Part shown: positions 33,093-42,673 of the stretch, piece after piece
Numbering within the stretch: position 1 is the stretch's first letter
How the letters are laid out: every line of letters starts with the position of its first letter
Source of the DNA: an uncultured Prevotellaceae bacterium
GTDB taxonomy: Bacteria > Bacteroidota > Bacteroidia > Bacteroidales > Bacteroidaceae
DNA length: 64,000 nucleotides
Direction: 5' to 3'
Assembly: GCA_947166345.1 (NCBI GenBank)
Contig: CAMVDU010000002.1
Span: 52,555 to 116,554, forward strand
Notes under the pieces: generated by a model
The model's database searches: none
Told to the model about the DNA's origin: nothing
The model's input: only the letters and a program-made list of their open reading frames with translations
Position numbers and translations under genes: made by a program

Positions 33093-33133
33093 AGTGTGTC
33101 TTCTCGTGTTGAGAAGTGCGTCAGTTTGCGTTG

Positions 33134-33171
33134 AAAAAAGACAGCCCTGCAATCAGCAGGGCTGTCTTTTT
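33134..33171. terminator. Bidirectional terminator
   Basis: AAAAAAGACAGCCCTGC-AATCA-GCAGGGCTGTCTTTTT: a 13-bp GC-rich stem flanked by A and T runs, suitable for the regulator transcript and for the converging M16 peptidase transcript. Confidence 0.92.
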
Positions 33172-33220
33172 ATTGGTGGAGTTTAGGAGTCTAGGAGTTT
33201 AGACGATAGACCCCAAGTCT

Positions 33221-36052
33221 TTACTCCTTGGTCATGTCGGGGAGCATGATGACCTCGACGTGGTTGCCGCTGGAGAGGACCTTCGTGCGGACGAAGGTGC
33301 TGACGGCCTCGGGGGTGAGGGCCTCGACGGTCTTCTTGTAGTCGGTATAGACATCGAGTCCGTAGTCCTTGTAGGTGGTGATGGTGTTCACCCAGTAGTT
33401 GTTGTTCTTGAACTTGATGTCGGCATCCTTCAGCATGTTCTCCTTGACCTGTGCCAGGTCGTCGGCGCTGATGTTCTCGGAGACGCTCTTCATGCCCTCG
33501 TGGAGCAGGCGTACGGCTGTCTCCTGCTTGTCGGGGTTCATGGGGCAGTAGGCCTGGAGCGTCATGAGGGGCTTGGAGCTGCTGAGGTCGAAGCCACCAG
33601 CGGCACCGCAAGAGTAGGCGGCACTCTCTTCCTCGCGGATGGTGCGGAGGTAGAGGATGGAGAGGAGCTGTCCTGCTGCGTCGAGCTTGACGATGTTGTC
33701 GAGGGTGTAGGGTGCCTCGGCTGTCCAGAACTCTACGGCTGTGGCCTTGGGAGAGTCGGTCTTCACGAGGAACTTGTTGACAACCTCGCCCTTGGCGTAG
33801 GTCTGCACGTCGCGGAAGTTGTCGGCCTTGCCCTTACCAGGCAGGGCGGCGATGTACTGCTCGATGTAGGGAAGGATCTCTTCCTCGGTGAACTTACCCA
33901 CGATGACGAAGGTGAACTGCGAGGCGTTCTTGAAGCGATCCTGATGGATGGCGAGGATGCGGTCGTAGTTGATGTCCTTCAGGTCTTCCACCTGCAGGTT
34001 GTTGAAGCGTGGGTTGTGGCTGTAGATGGTGCACAGCAGTGAGTCGTTATAGACGGCGTCGGGCGACAGCGACTTGTTCTTCAGAGCCATCTCGAGCTGT
34101 GTCATGAGGTTCTGGAACTGCTTCTCGTCCTTGTTGATCTTGGTGAAGTAGAGATAGACCATCTGGAACATGGTCTCGCGGTCCTTCGGGGTAGTGTGGG
34201 CCGTGACGTACTGACGGGTGAGACCCATGGTGGCGTCGGCGTTGACCTCCTTGCCTGCGAGGGCCTTGGTGAGCTCAGTGCTTGAGAAGTTGCCGATGCC
34301 GCTGTAGCCGATGACCTCGTCGAAGACCTTCAGGTTGGTGTAGTCCTCAGGACCGAACACCGACTTGCCACCCTTGGCGAAGGCCTGCAGGCGAATCTCG
34401 TCGTCGTTGTAGTCGGTAGGCTTGAGGATGACGGTGGCACCGTTGGAGAGCTTCAGCTCCTTGTAGCCCAGCACCTTGTTCTCGGTGGTCTTCACCACCT
34501 TGCCGGCCTTGGGCAGCTCGCTCATGAGGGGCTCGTCCTTGACGTTGTCCACGTAGGCGCTAATCTCCTGGGCGCGTGCCTTCTCGACGGCAGCCTTCAT
34601 GTCAGCCTCGGTGGGGTAGGTGAGACCATCGGCCTCGCGTGCCCACTCCATGACGACGAGGTTCTTGTCGTTAACGGAGATGAGCTCGGGCAGAGCCTGG
34701 TTGATGATGGTCACAGGGATATTGGGAGCCAGCATGTTCATGGTCTGGTAGAGCACCTCGATAGAGGGGATGGGCTCGTTCTGCAGGTAGTTGTCGCGAT
34801 AGTCGTCGCCATAGGCGGCATTGGTGATCTTCGCACGGTTGTTGTACTGCTTCTCGAGGGCGCTGAGGTAGTCGGCCTTGGCACGCTCGTACTCTGTAGC
34901 GGTGAAGCCAAACTCAGCAGCACGGCGCGACTCGACCATCAGGGCGGTCAGCGCATCCATGTCGCGACCCTCCTTGGGATAGGCCATCAGCTGGAAGGCA
35001 TCCTTGGTGCTGGCCAGCAGGTAGTCGTCGTCCTCGCCGGCAGCCTGGAAGAAGGGACATTCGGCATTCTCGGTCATCTCGCGCAGGCGTGCGTTCATCA
35101 TATTAGCTATGACGGCCTTGGCATAGATCTCGATGAGGTAGGCCATCGATGCCTTCTCCTCGGGAGTGGTCGTCTCGTGCTTCATGAAGACGAGGATCAT
35201 GTTGGTCTGCATCTCCTTGTCCTTCTCGAAGATATAGATAGCCTCGTCGTTGTCGGGCACGGGCTCAGCCACCACCTGGGCAGCGTTTGCAGCCACCTTG
35301 ATGCCGCTGAAGTACTCCTTGATCTTGGCTTCCATGTGATCGACATCGACATCGCCCACCACGATGATGGCCTGGTTGTCGGGGCGGTACCACTTCTGGT
35401 AGTAGGCGCGCAGCGTCTGGGGCTTGAAGCTGTCGATGACGCTCATCAAGCCGATAGGCATGCGCTCGCCGTACTTAGAGCCAGGATACATCTTGGGCAG
35501 GGCACGGGTAATCATGCGCTGTGAGGGACCTTCGCCCAGGCGCCACTCGTTGTGCACCACGTCGCGCTCCTTGTCAATCTCCTCGGCTTCGAGCGACAGT
35601 CCGCACGACCAGTCCTTCAGGATGAGCAGACACGAGTCGAGAGCTGCCTGACCCTTGGCCGTAGGCACGTTGCAGACGCGATAGACGGTCTGGTCGATAG
35701 AGGTGTAGGCATTGAGGTCGCTACCAAACTCCACGCCGAGTGAGCGGGTGTAGTCGATGATGCTCTTGCCAGGCTTGTTGGGGAAGTTCTCCGAGCCGTT
35801 GAAAGCCATGTGCTCGAGGAAGTGGGCCAGGCCGCGCTGTGAGTCGTCCTCCTGGATGGAACCTACACGCTGGGCGATGTAGAAGTTGGCTACATGCTCG
35901 GGCCACTCGTTGTGACGGATGTAATAAGTCAGTCCGTTGTCCAGTTTGCCGATGCGCACATCGGGGTCAACGGGAATGGGAGGCATCTCTTGTGCCACCA
36001 CGGTCGTCATACCAGTGAAAAAGAGTATGGCGGCTAAGAATAGCTTTTTCAT
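33221..36052 (-). CDS. M16 family zinc metallopeptidase (insulinase/pitrilysin type)
   Basis: A 943-residue exported protein (signal FLAAILFFTGMTTVVAQE). The active-site motif is HFLEH in GLAHFLEHMAFNGSENFP (about 80), with the downstream glutamate region about 75 residues later (EIDKERDVVHNEWRLGEGPS). The C-terminal half repeats the M16 fold without the HxxEH site, as expected for two-domain enzymes. It probably degrades peptides in the periplasm. Monocistronic, ending near the shared terminator. Nothing unusual seen. Confidence 0.93.
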   Translation of the reverse strand: MKKLFLAAILFFTGMTTVVAQEMPPIPVDPDVRIGKLDNGLTYYIRHNEWPEHVANFYIAQRVGSIQEDDSQRGLAHFLEHMAFNGSENFPNKPGKSIIDYTRSLGVEFGSDLNAYTSIDQTVYRVCNVPTAKGQAALDSCLLILKDWSCGLSLEAEEIDKERDVVHNEWRLGEGPSQRMITRALPKMYPGSKYGERMPIGLMSVIDSFKPQTLRAYYQKWYRPDNQAIIVVGDVDVDHMEAKIKEYFSGIKVAANAAQVVAEPVPDNDEAIYIFEKDKEMQTNMILVFMKHETTTPEEKASMAYLIEIYAKAVIANMMNARLREMTENAECPFFQAAGEDDDYLLASTKDAFQLMAYPKEGRDMDALTALMVESRRAAEFGFTATEYERAKADYLSALEKQYNNRAKITNAAYGDDYRDNYLQNEPIPSIEVLYQTMNMLAPNIPVTIINQALPELISVNDKNLVVMEWAREADGLTYPTEADMKAAVEKARAQEISAYVDNVKDEPLMSELPKAGKVVKTTENKVLGYKELKLSNGATVILKPTDYNDDEIRLQAFAKGGKSVFGPEDYTNLKVFDEVIGYSGIGNFSSTELTKALAGKEVNADATMGLTRQYVTAHTTPKDRETMFQMVYLYFTKINKDEKQFQNLMTQLEMALKNKSLSPDAVYNDSLLCTIYSHNPRFNNLQVEDLKDINYDRILAIHQDRFKNASQFTFVIVGKFTEEEILPYIEQYIAALPGKGKADNFRDVQTYAKGEVVNKFLVKTDSPKATAVEFWTAEAPYTLDNIVKLDAAGQLLSILYLRTIREEESAAYSCGAAGGFDLSSSKPLMTLQAYCPMNPDKQETAVRLLHEGMKSVSENISADDLAQVKENMLKDADIKFKNNNYWVNTITTYKDYGLDVYTDYKKTVEALTPEAVSTFVRTKVLSSGNHVEVIMLPDMTKE

Positions 36053-36110
36053 TTTAATAATAGTTTTTGTATGTAAAGTAAGTAGTTACTATCGATGGAA
36101 TCGCGGTTTT

Positions 36111-37856
36111 TTACCACAGTTGCTCCCTCTGGCGGGTACCCATGCGGGCCTCGACGACGTTGACCACGTAGTCGCCCAGCTTCTCGCACTCGTTGATGAG
36201 GTCCATGTAGATGGTGCCCACGGCGTAGGTGTATTCGTGGTTGTTGATATCGACGATGTTCTGCGCCTTCAGCTGGTTGCGGTAGTTGTTGATCTCGTTT
36301 TCGATGTTGAACGTGCGGTTCACGTCGAACGAGTCCTTGCGACCACCCATCAGACGGTTCATCTGCGTGAGCGACTGGTCGGTGAGCTCCATCATCTGAT
36401 GGATATGCTCGTACTGCTTGTTGATGAAGTGGTCCTGCTTGCCGTTGTACTTGCGCGAGATGGTGCGTGCCATGTTGTAGCAGGCATCGCCGATAGACTC
36501 CAGCTCGCTGATCTCACGCAGCATGGCGCGGATCTTGGCCTTCGTATCGTCGCTGAGGTGAGCGTCGCCCACAGAGTCGAGGTACTTCGCAATCTCGAGC
36601 TCCATGTTGTCGGAGATGCCCTCGTACTTCTCGATGCGGGTGAAGAGCTTGTTGAAGTCGCCGTCCTTGTTGTTCTTGCTGTTGGCGGTGCTGCTCAACG
36701 TCAGCAGCTCGCGCACCATACCGAACATACGCTGCATACGGTCGGAGAACGACTGTATCTCCTTCTGGGCCTCGAGCACGGAGAGCTCGGGGGTCTTCAT
36801 GAAGCCAGCAGTGATGAAGTGCAGGCGGAAGTCCTCCTCCTCGTCCAGTTTCTTGGGTTTGATGACCCAGCATACGAAACGCTCGATCTGCGGGATGAAC
36901 CATATCAGGATGAAGGTGTTGGCCACATTGAACGAGGTGTGGAAGGCTGCCAGCACGAAGCTCAGCTTGGCGGCATTGGCCAGGAACACCTCTGTGGTCA
37001 CCTGGTCTTTCACCATCGCCACGTCGTAGCCTACCCAGCCGCACACCATGTCGATGAACGGACGGAAGACGAACAGTATCCAGATGACGCCAAACACGTT
37101 GAAGAACATGTGGGCGAGGGCTGCACGACGGGCCTGCGTGTTGGCAGAGAGGGCAGCGAGGTTAGAGGTCACGGTGGTACCGATGTTCTCACCCATCACC
37201 AGCGCAATACCCTGATAGATGGGCAGGGCGCCGCTGGAGCAGAGGATCATGGTGATAGCCATCACCGCTGCCGACGACTGCACGCAGAACGTCAGGATGC
37301 CACCCATGATGAGGAACAGCAGCGTGGTGAGGAACGAGTCGGGATTGAACGAGGCGAAGAAGTCGAGTACGGCCTGGTTCTGACCAAGGTTCATCTCAAT
37401 ACCCGTCTGGCGCAGGGTACCCAAGCCCAGCAGCAGGAACGCCATACCAAAGAGGAAGTCGCCAATGTAGCGGTGCTTCTTCCTGTAGATGAGGATGATG
37501 CCCAGCAGGAAGGCGGGATAGACCACGTTGGTGATGTTGAACGACATACCTGCCGACATGATCCACGCCGTCAGCGTCGTTCCGATGTTGGCACCCATGA
37601 TGACCGAGATGGCCTGGGCCAGCGTCAACAAGCCCGCATTGACAAACGAGACGGTCATCACCGTGGTGGCCGTCGATGACTGTACGGAGGCAGTAACAAG
37701 CGTACCTGTGAGCATACCCGTAAAACGGTTGGTGGTCATGGCTCCCAGCACGTGACGCAGCTGTGGACCTGCCATCTTCTGCAAGGCGTCACTCATGGAC
37801 TTCATACCGAACATGAGCAGGGCGAGTGAGCCTAAAAGTTTTAAGACAATCAGCAT
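36111..37856 (-). CDS. Na/Pi cotransporter family protein with PhoU-like C-terminus
   Basis: A 581-residue inner-membrane transporter. The two internal repeats carry the QSS signatures of NptA/SLC34-type sodium-phosphate transporters, SVQSSTATTVMTVSFVNAG and CVQSSAAVMAITMILCSSG. Residues from about 360 to the end are a soluble helical PhoU-like region (ELESIGDACYNMARTISRKY). It would import phosphate or act in its export. It has its own -7 promoter and is divergent from the nucleoside kinase gene. Confidence 0.92.
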   Translation of the reverse strand: MLIVLKLLGSLALLMFGMKSMSDALQKMAGPQLRHVLGAMTTNRFTGMLTGTLVTASVQSSTATTVMTVSFVNAGLLTLAQAISVIMGANIGTTLTAWIMSAGMSFNITNVVYPAFLLGIILIYRKKHRYIGDFLFGMAFLLLGLGTLRQTGIEMNLGQNQAVLDFFASFNPDSFLTTLLFLIMGGILTFCVQSSAAVMAITMILCSSGALPIYQGIALVMGENIGTTVTSNLAALSANTQARRAALAHMFFNVFGVIWILFVFRPFIDMVCGWVGYDVAMVKDQVTTEVFLANAAKLSFVLAAFHTSFNVANTFILIWFIPQIERFVCWVIKPKKLDEEEDFRLHFITAGFMKTPELSVLEAQKEIQSFSDRMQRMFGMVRELLTLSSTANSKNNKDGDFNKLFTRIEKYEGISDNMELEIAKYLDSVGDAHLSDDTKAKIRAMLREISELESIGDACYNMARTISRKYNGKQDHFINKQYEHIHQMMELTDQSLTQMNRLMGGRKDSFDVNRTFNIENEINNYRNQLKAQNIVDINNHEYTYAVGTIYMDLINECEKLGDYVVNVVEARMGTRQREQLW

Positions 37857-37885
37857 AAATTATGGTTGCTTGATAATTTTCGGTG

Positions 37886-37893
37886 CAAAAATA
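37886..37893 (-). promoter_or_regulatory. -7 element for Na/Pi transporter
   Basis: TATTTTTG on the minus strand, 29 bp before the start. Confidence 0.5.
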
Positions 37894-37937
37894 CTAAAAA
37901 AAACGTAAACAACAACAACCTTTTAAATAATTATTTG

Positions 37938-37945
37938 TATTTTTG
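37938..37945 (+). promoter_or_regulatory. -7 element for nucleoside kinase
   Basis: TATTTTTG, 18 bp before the ATG at 37964. Confidence 0.5.
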
Positions 37946-37963
37946 CAGTGATAAAAATCTAAA

Positions 37964-39628
37964 ATGATGGAAAAAACGATTCGTATTCAGTGTAAAAACA
38001 ACGGAAAAGAGATAGACGTGCCCATGGGATGTCACCTGAAAGAGGTGTACAACCAACTGGGACTGCAGATGGACTACGGTCCCATGATAGCACGTGTCAA
38101 CAATAAGATTGAGGGTCTGCACTACCGTATCTACAACCCCAAGGAGATAGAGTTTATGGACCTGACCACGCCCAGTGGCATCAGGGCTTACACCAGGACG
38201 CTGTTCTTCATCCTGGCAAAGGCTACCCACGACCTGTATCCCGAGTGCAAGGTGTCGATAGACATCCCCGTGAGCAACGGCTACTATGTGGACCTGCAGA
38301 TAGGACGGCCCGTGACGCCCGACGACGTGAACGACCTGCGCGACAAGATGAAGGAGATCATCGCAGCGGCGCTGCCCATCCACCGCTATGAGACCAGCAC
38401 CGAGGAGGCTATCAGTATGTTTGCCGCAACGGGGGCTGTGTCGAAGGTGAAGTTGCTGAAGAGCACGGGTAAGCTCTATACCACTTATTATGATATAGAC
38501 GGCTACAAGGACTATTTCTACGGCACGCTGCTGACCAACACGGCACAGATACACCTGTTTGGACTGGAGTACTACTTCGACGGTATATTGCTACGCATAC
38601 CATCACTTGCTGATCCCTCGAAGTTGGGTGCGTTTGTGCGTCAGGACAAGATGTTCGAGATCTTCAAGGAACAGCACCGCTGGCAGGATATCCTGCGTCT
38701 GCGTACCGTTGGCGACCTGAACGATGCAATCCGCATGGGATACTCGCCACAGCTTATCCAGATCAGCGAGGCACTGCAGGAGAAGAAGATTGCCTCGATA
38801 GCTGACGAGATAGCCCAGCGCAAGGGTGTGAAGGTGGTGCTCATCGCAGGACCGTCGTCCAGCGGCAAGACGACAACGTGCAAGCGTTTGTCAGTACAGC
38901 TGGCGGTGAATGGCATCTATCCCATCCCCATCTCGTTGGATGACTATTTCCTGGACCGTGACAAAACACCGCGCGACGAGAAGGGCGACTACGACTTTGA
39001 ACACCTGCATGCCCTGAACCTGCAACTCTTCAACGACCAGCTGAATGCGCTGTTCCGTGGTGAGGAGGTAGAGCTGCCACGCTATGACTTCCCCACGGGA
39101 AAGAGTGTGCCCAGCGGTAGGAAACTCCAGCTGAAAGGCAAGGAGGTACTGGTCATTGAGGGTATCCATGCCCTGAACCCCGAGCTGACGGCACAGGTGC
39201 CACAAGAACAGATCTACCGCATCTATGCCTCGGCCCTGACCACTATCCTGCTGGATGCGCACAATTATATTCCCACCACTGACAACCGTCTGCTGCGACG
39301 CATCATCCGCGACCATAAGTATCGTGCTGTCAATGCCCAGGAGACCATCCGCCGCTGGCCGTCAGTACGCAAGGGTGAGAACCGCTGGATATTCCCCTAT
39401 CAGGAGAATGCCGATGCGATGTTCAACACAGCCATGCTCTTCGAACTGGCCGTCATCAAACAGCAGGCCGAGCCGCTGCTGGAACAGGTGCCTGAGAACT
39501 GTGTGGAATATGCCGAGGCCTACCGACTGCGTAAGTTCATGAGTTACATCAAACCTATCCCTGAGGACCAGATACCACCCACCTCGCTGCTGCGCGAGTT
39601 CTTGGGAGGCTCATCCTTTGAGTATTAG
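37964..39628 (+). CDS. TGS-domain nucleoside (uridine-type) kinase
   Basis: A 554-residue cytoplasmic protein. An N-terminal TGS-like/ThrRS-editing-like region (about 1-240, including IRIQCKNNGKEIDVPMGCHL) is fused to a phosphoribulokinase/uridine-kinase domain with the P-loop AGPSSSGKTTTCKRL (about 290-304) and SLDDYFLDRDKTP. This fusion is common in Bacteroidota and annotated as nucleoside kinase. The exact substrate is not established from sequence. It is monocistronic and ends at a strong hairpin. Confidence 0.88.
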   Translation: MMEKTIRIQCKNNGKEIDVPMGCHLKEVYNQLGLQMDYGPMIARVNNKIEGLHYRIYNPKEIEFMDLTTPSGIRAYTRTLFFILAKATHDLYPECKVSIDIPVSNGYYVDLQIGRPVTPDDVNDLRDKMKEIIAAALPIHRYETSTEEAISMFAATGAVSKVKLLKSTGKLYTTYYDIDGYKDYFYGTLLTNTAQIHLFGLEYYFDGILLRIPSLADPSKLGAFVRQDKMFEIFKEQHRWQDILRLRTVGDLNDAIRMGYSPQLIQISEALQEKKIASIADEIAQRKGVKVVLIAGPSSSGKTTTCKRLSVQLAVNGIYPIPISLDDYFLDRDKTPRDEKGDYDFEHLHALNLQLFNDQLNALFRGEEVELPRYDFPTGKSVPSGRKLQLKGKEVLVIEGIHALNPELTAQVPQEQIYRIYASALTTILLDAHNYIPTTDNRLLRRIIRDHKYRAVNAQETIRRWPSVRKGENRWIFPYQENADAMFNTAMLFELAVIKQQAEPLLEQVPENCVEYAEAYRLRKFMSYIKPIPEDQIPPTSLLREFLGGSSFEY

Positions 39629-39656
39629 GCAGTTAGACCATAAAACGGGTAACAAT

Positions 39657-39694
39657 AAAAACGTTTTGGAAAGGAAAGTTTTCCAAAACGTTTT
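39657..39694 (+). terminator. Terminator of the nucleoside kinase gene
   Basis: AAAACGTTTTGGAAA / TTTTCCAAAACGTTTT, about 15-bp stem with a 6-nt loop and flanking A/T, 28 bp past the stop. Confidence 0.85.
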
Positions 39695-39777
39695 CTTATG
39701 TTATTGATAATGAGAGGATTGACGTTTTTTAACAAGAAAAAAGTCGCCCAAAAGATTTTATTTTGATATAATTGTAG

Positions 39778-39785
39778 TATCTTTG
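39778..39785 (+). promoter_or_regulatory. -7 element for nrdD
   Basis: TATCTTTG, 46 bp before the nrdD ATG. No -33 TTTG at the usual distance. Confidence 0.55.
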
Positions 39786-39831
39786 CAAACAGTTTTAAGA
39801 TAACCCAAAAACAATATCTTTTTAATCGTTT

Positions 39832-42063
39832 ATGATACAGACAGTTGTAAAGCGCGATGGCCGCATCGTGGGCTTTAACGAACAGAAAATCATGGCCGCT
39901 ATCCGTAAGGCTATGATGCATACCGACAAGGGTGAGGACGAGCGTTTGCTCAATGTGATAACCGATCATATCGCCCAGCGCGGTCAGACACAGATGACCG
40001 TGGAGGAGATACAGGATCTGGTGGAGATAGAGCTGATGAAGAGTGCGCGCAAGGACGTGGCTCAGAAGTATATCGCCTATCGTAACCAGCGTAGCATTGC
40101 ACGTAAGGCGAAGACACGCGACATCTTCCTGGACATCGTCAACGTGAAGTCGAACGACATCACCCGCGAGAATGCCAATATGAATGCCGACACCCCTGCC
40201 GGCATGATGATGAAGTTTGCCTCTGAGACCACGAAGCCCTTCGTCGATGACTATCTGCTGTCGCCAGAGAGCCGTGATGCCGTAGCGCACAACTACCTGC
40301 ACATCCACGATAAGGACTACTATCCCACCAAGTCGCTGACCTGCGTGCAGCACCCGTTGGACAATATCCTGAACTGCGGTTTCATCGCTGGTCACGGGGC
40401 CTCGCGTCCTGCCAAGCGCATCGAGACGGCTTCGGTGCTGGCCTGTATCTCGCTGGAGTGTGCTCAGAACGAGATGCACGGCGGACAGGCTATCCCTGCC
40501 TTCGACTTCTACCTGGCTCCCTTTGTGCGTTCCTCCTATATCGAGGAACTGAAATATTTGGAGCAGCTGTATGGCGAGAGCTTCGAACAGCTGTATGACG
40601 AGCCCCTGATGGACTACATCAAGCAGCCGCTGGACGGACTGAAGGGTGTGGACCGTGTGCGCCAGCATGCCATCAACAAGGTGGTGGGTCGCGTGCATCA
40701 GGCGATGGAGGCCTTCATCCATAATATGAACACCATTCACTCGCGTGGTGGCAATCAGGTGGTGTTCTCTTCTATTAACTATGGTACGGATACGAGTGCC
40801 GAGGGCCGTTGCATCATGCGTGAGATCCTGCTGAGCACCTATGAGGGTGTGGGCAACGGCGAGACGGCTATCTTCCCCATCCAGATATGGAAGAAGAAGC
40901 GTGGCGTGAACTACCTGCCTGAAGACCGTAACTTCGACCTCTATCAGTTGGCATGTAAGGTGACGGCACGCAGGTTCTTCCCCAACTTCCTGAACCTCGA
41001 CGCCTCGTACAACCAGGACAGCGAGTGGAAGGCTGACGACCCCAAGCGCTACCTGCACGAGGTGGCTACGATGGGCTGTCGTACGCGTGTGTTCGAGAAC
41101 CGCTTCGGACCACGCACCAGCATCGGACGTGGTAACTTGTCGTTCACCACGATCAATATCGTGAAACTGGCTATCGAATGTATGCAGACGGAGAACAAGG
41201 AGGAGCGTATCGCACAGTTCTTTGCCAAGCTCGACAACCTGCTTGAGGTGGCTGCTAAACAGTTGGACGACCGCTTCCAGTTCCAGAAGACAGCCTTTGC
41301 TAAGCAGTTCCCGCTGCTGATGAAGAGCCTGTGGCTTGGTGCTGACAAGTTGGGTCCCAACGATACAGTAGAGAGTGTCATCAACCAGGGAACGCTGGGT
41401 ATTGGTTTCATCGGACTGGCAGAGTGTCTGGTGGCCCTCATCGGCAAGCATCATGGTGAGAGCGAGGAAGCCCAGGAGCTGGGACTGAAGATTGTGACCT
41501 ATATGCGCGATAGAATCAATGATTTCTGCGAGCGCTACCATCATAACTACTCCGTGCTGGCAACACCAGCGGAGGGTCTGGCAGGACGCTTCACCAAGCG
41601 CGACCGCAAGGAGTTTGGTGTCATTCCTGGTGTTACGGACCGCGATTACTACACCAACTCGAACCACGTGCCCGTCTATTACAAGTGCTCGGCACGCCAC
41701 AAGGCCGAGGTGGAGGCTCCCTATCACAACCTGACGCGTGGTGGCCACATCTTCTACGTAGAGATTGATGGTGATGCCACACACAACCCACAGGTGATTA
41801 TGGGCGTGGTTGATATGATGGATAAGCTCGACATGGGCTATGGTTCAGTGAACCACAACCGTAACCGTTGTATGGACTGCGGCTACGAGGATGCCACTGC
41901 CGACCTGAAGACCTGTCCGAAGTGTGGTAGTCACAACATCGACCGTCTGCAGCGCATCACGGGTTATCTGGTGGGTACCACCGACCGTTGGAACAGCGGC
42001 AAGCTGGCTGAGCTGAACGACCGTGTGACCCACGTGGATGACGGCAATCAACAGCTGTTCTAG
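39832..42063 (+). CDS. nrdD: Anaerobic ribonucleoside-triphosphate reductase
   Basis: Glycyl-radical enzyme that reduces NTPs to dNTPs without oxygen. The 743-residue protein has an N-terminal ATP-cone (VVKRDGRIVGFNEQKIMAAI, about 1-95), the catalytic barrel with NCGFIAGHGASRPAKRIETASVL, a C-terminal zinc ribbon (CMDCGYE...CPKCGS) and the glycyl-radical loop RITGYLVGTTDRWNSGK. Length is normal. It is 29 bp upstream of nrdG, its activase. Confidence 0.96.
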   Translation: MIQTVVKRDGRIVGFNEQKIMAAIRKAMMHTDKGEDERLLNVITDHIAQRGQTQMTVEEIQDLVEIELMKSARKDVAQKYIAYRNQRSIARKAKTRDIFLDIVNVKSNDITRENANMNADTPAGMMMKFASETTKPFVDDYLLSPESRDAVAHNYLHIHDKDYYPTKSLTCVQHPLDNILNCGFIAGHGASRPAKRIETASVLACISLECAQNEMHGGQAIPAFDFYLAPFVRSSYIEELKYLEQLYGESFEQLYDEPLMDYIKQPLDGLKGVDRVRQHAINKVVGRVHQAMEAFIHNMNTIHSRGGNQVVFSSINYGTDTSAEGRCIMREILLSTYEGVGNGETAIFPIQIWKKKRGVNYLPEDRNFDLYQLACKVTARRFFPNFLNLDASYNQDSEWKADDPKRYLHEVATMGCRTRVFENRFGPRTSIGRGNLSFTTINIVKLAIECMQTENKEERIAQFFAKLDNLLEVAAKQLDDRFQFQKTAFAKQFPLLMKSLWLGADKLGPNDTVESVINQGTLGIGFIGLAECLVALIGKHHGESEEAQELGLKIVTYMRDRINDFCERYHHNYSVLATPAEGLAGRFTKRDRKEFGVIPGVTDRDYYTNSNHVPVYYKCSARHKAEVEAPYHNLTRGGHIFYVEIDGDATHNPQVIMGVVDMMDKLDMGYGSVNHNRNRCMDCGYEDATADLKTCPKCGSHNIDRLQRITGYLVGTTDRWNSGKLAELNDRVTHVDDGNQQLF

Positions 42064-42092
42064 ATAATAGGCTGTACAGTTCCTACTGAAAG

Positions 42093-42593
42093 ATGATATC
42101 AGTACTGTCAATCATAGAGGATACGATGGTGGATGGTCCGGGCTTCCGGACCTCCATCTACTGTGCTGGCTGCCGTCACAAGTGCGAGGGTTGTCATAAT
42201 CCGCAGTCGTGGGACTTTGAGGGTGGTCATGCGATGACGACGGATGATATCATGCGCATCATCGAGGCCGACCCCTATGCCAACGTCACCTTCTCGGGAG
42301 GTGATCCTATGTACCAGCCTGAGGGCTTTGCTGAGTTGGCGAGAGCCATCCATCAGCGTACTGATAAAGATATCTGGTGCTATACGGGCTTCACGTTTGA
42401 GACACTCATCAACATGCCGCGACAGAGGGAGCTCTTGAATCAGATTGACGTCCTCGTCGATGGACCGTTCATCAAGAGCCAGCGCGATGACTCGCTGGTG
42501 TTCCGTGGCAGTCGCAACCAGCGTATCATCGACGTGAAGGCCTCCATCAGTCAGGGGCACACCGTTACGCTCAACTATTCTTCTACTTTATAA
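42093..42593 (+). CDS. nrdG: Anaerobic ribonucleotide reductase activating protein
   Basis: A 166-residue radical-SAM activase that generates the glycyl radical on NrdD. The CxxxCxxC cluster motif appears in YCAGCRHKCEGCHNPQSWDF, with the early DGPGFRTSIY and the SAM-binding TFSGGDPMYQ. It follows nrdD by 29 bp in the same operon and ends at a terminator. Confidence 0.96.
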   Translation: MISVLSIIEDTMVDGPGFRTSIYCAGCRHKCEGCHNPQSWDFEGGHAMTTDDIMRIIEADPYANVTFSGGDPMYQPEGFAELARAIHQRTDKDIWCYTGFTFETLINMPRQRELLNQIDVLVDGPFIKSQRDDSLVFRGSRNQRIIDVKASISQGHTVTLNYSSTL

Positions 42594-42598
42594 AAGAA

Positions 42599-42627
42599 TT
42601 AAGGAGTCCTTGTTAGGGACTCCTTAA
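42599..42627. terminator. Terminator after nrdG
   Basis: TTAAGGAGTCC-TTGTTAG-GGACTCCTTAA, an 11-bp stem between converging nrdG and the acyl-CoA ligase gene. Confidence 0.8.
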
Positions 42628-42671
42628 CTTCTTTGACTTCTTAACTTCTCTAACTTCGTTAACTTCTTACA
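42625..42671. repeat. Word repeat (AACTTCTTTGACTTCTT)
   Basis: AACTTCTTTGACTTCTTAACTTCTCTAACTTCGTTAACTTCTT between the nrdG terminator and the ligase stop codon. Confidence 0.75.
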
Positions 42672-42673
42672 AG

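Noticed and set aside
35937-37679. Plus-strand 580-residue ORF opposite the Na/Pi transporter
   Set aside because: Antisense of a well-supported transporter gene; its composition is that of a shadow frame.
39625-41784. Minus-strand 719-residue ORF opposite nrdD
   Set aside because: It is a shadow of nrdD, which has all family motifs, and its translation has no recognisable domain or export signal.
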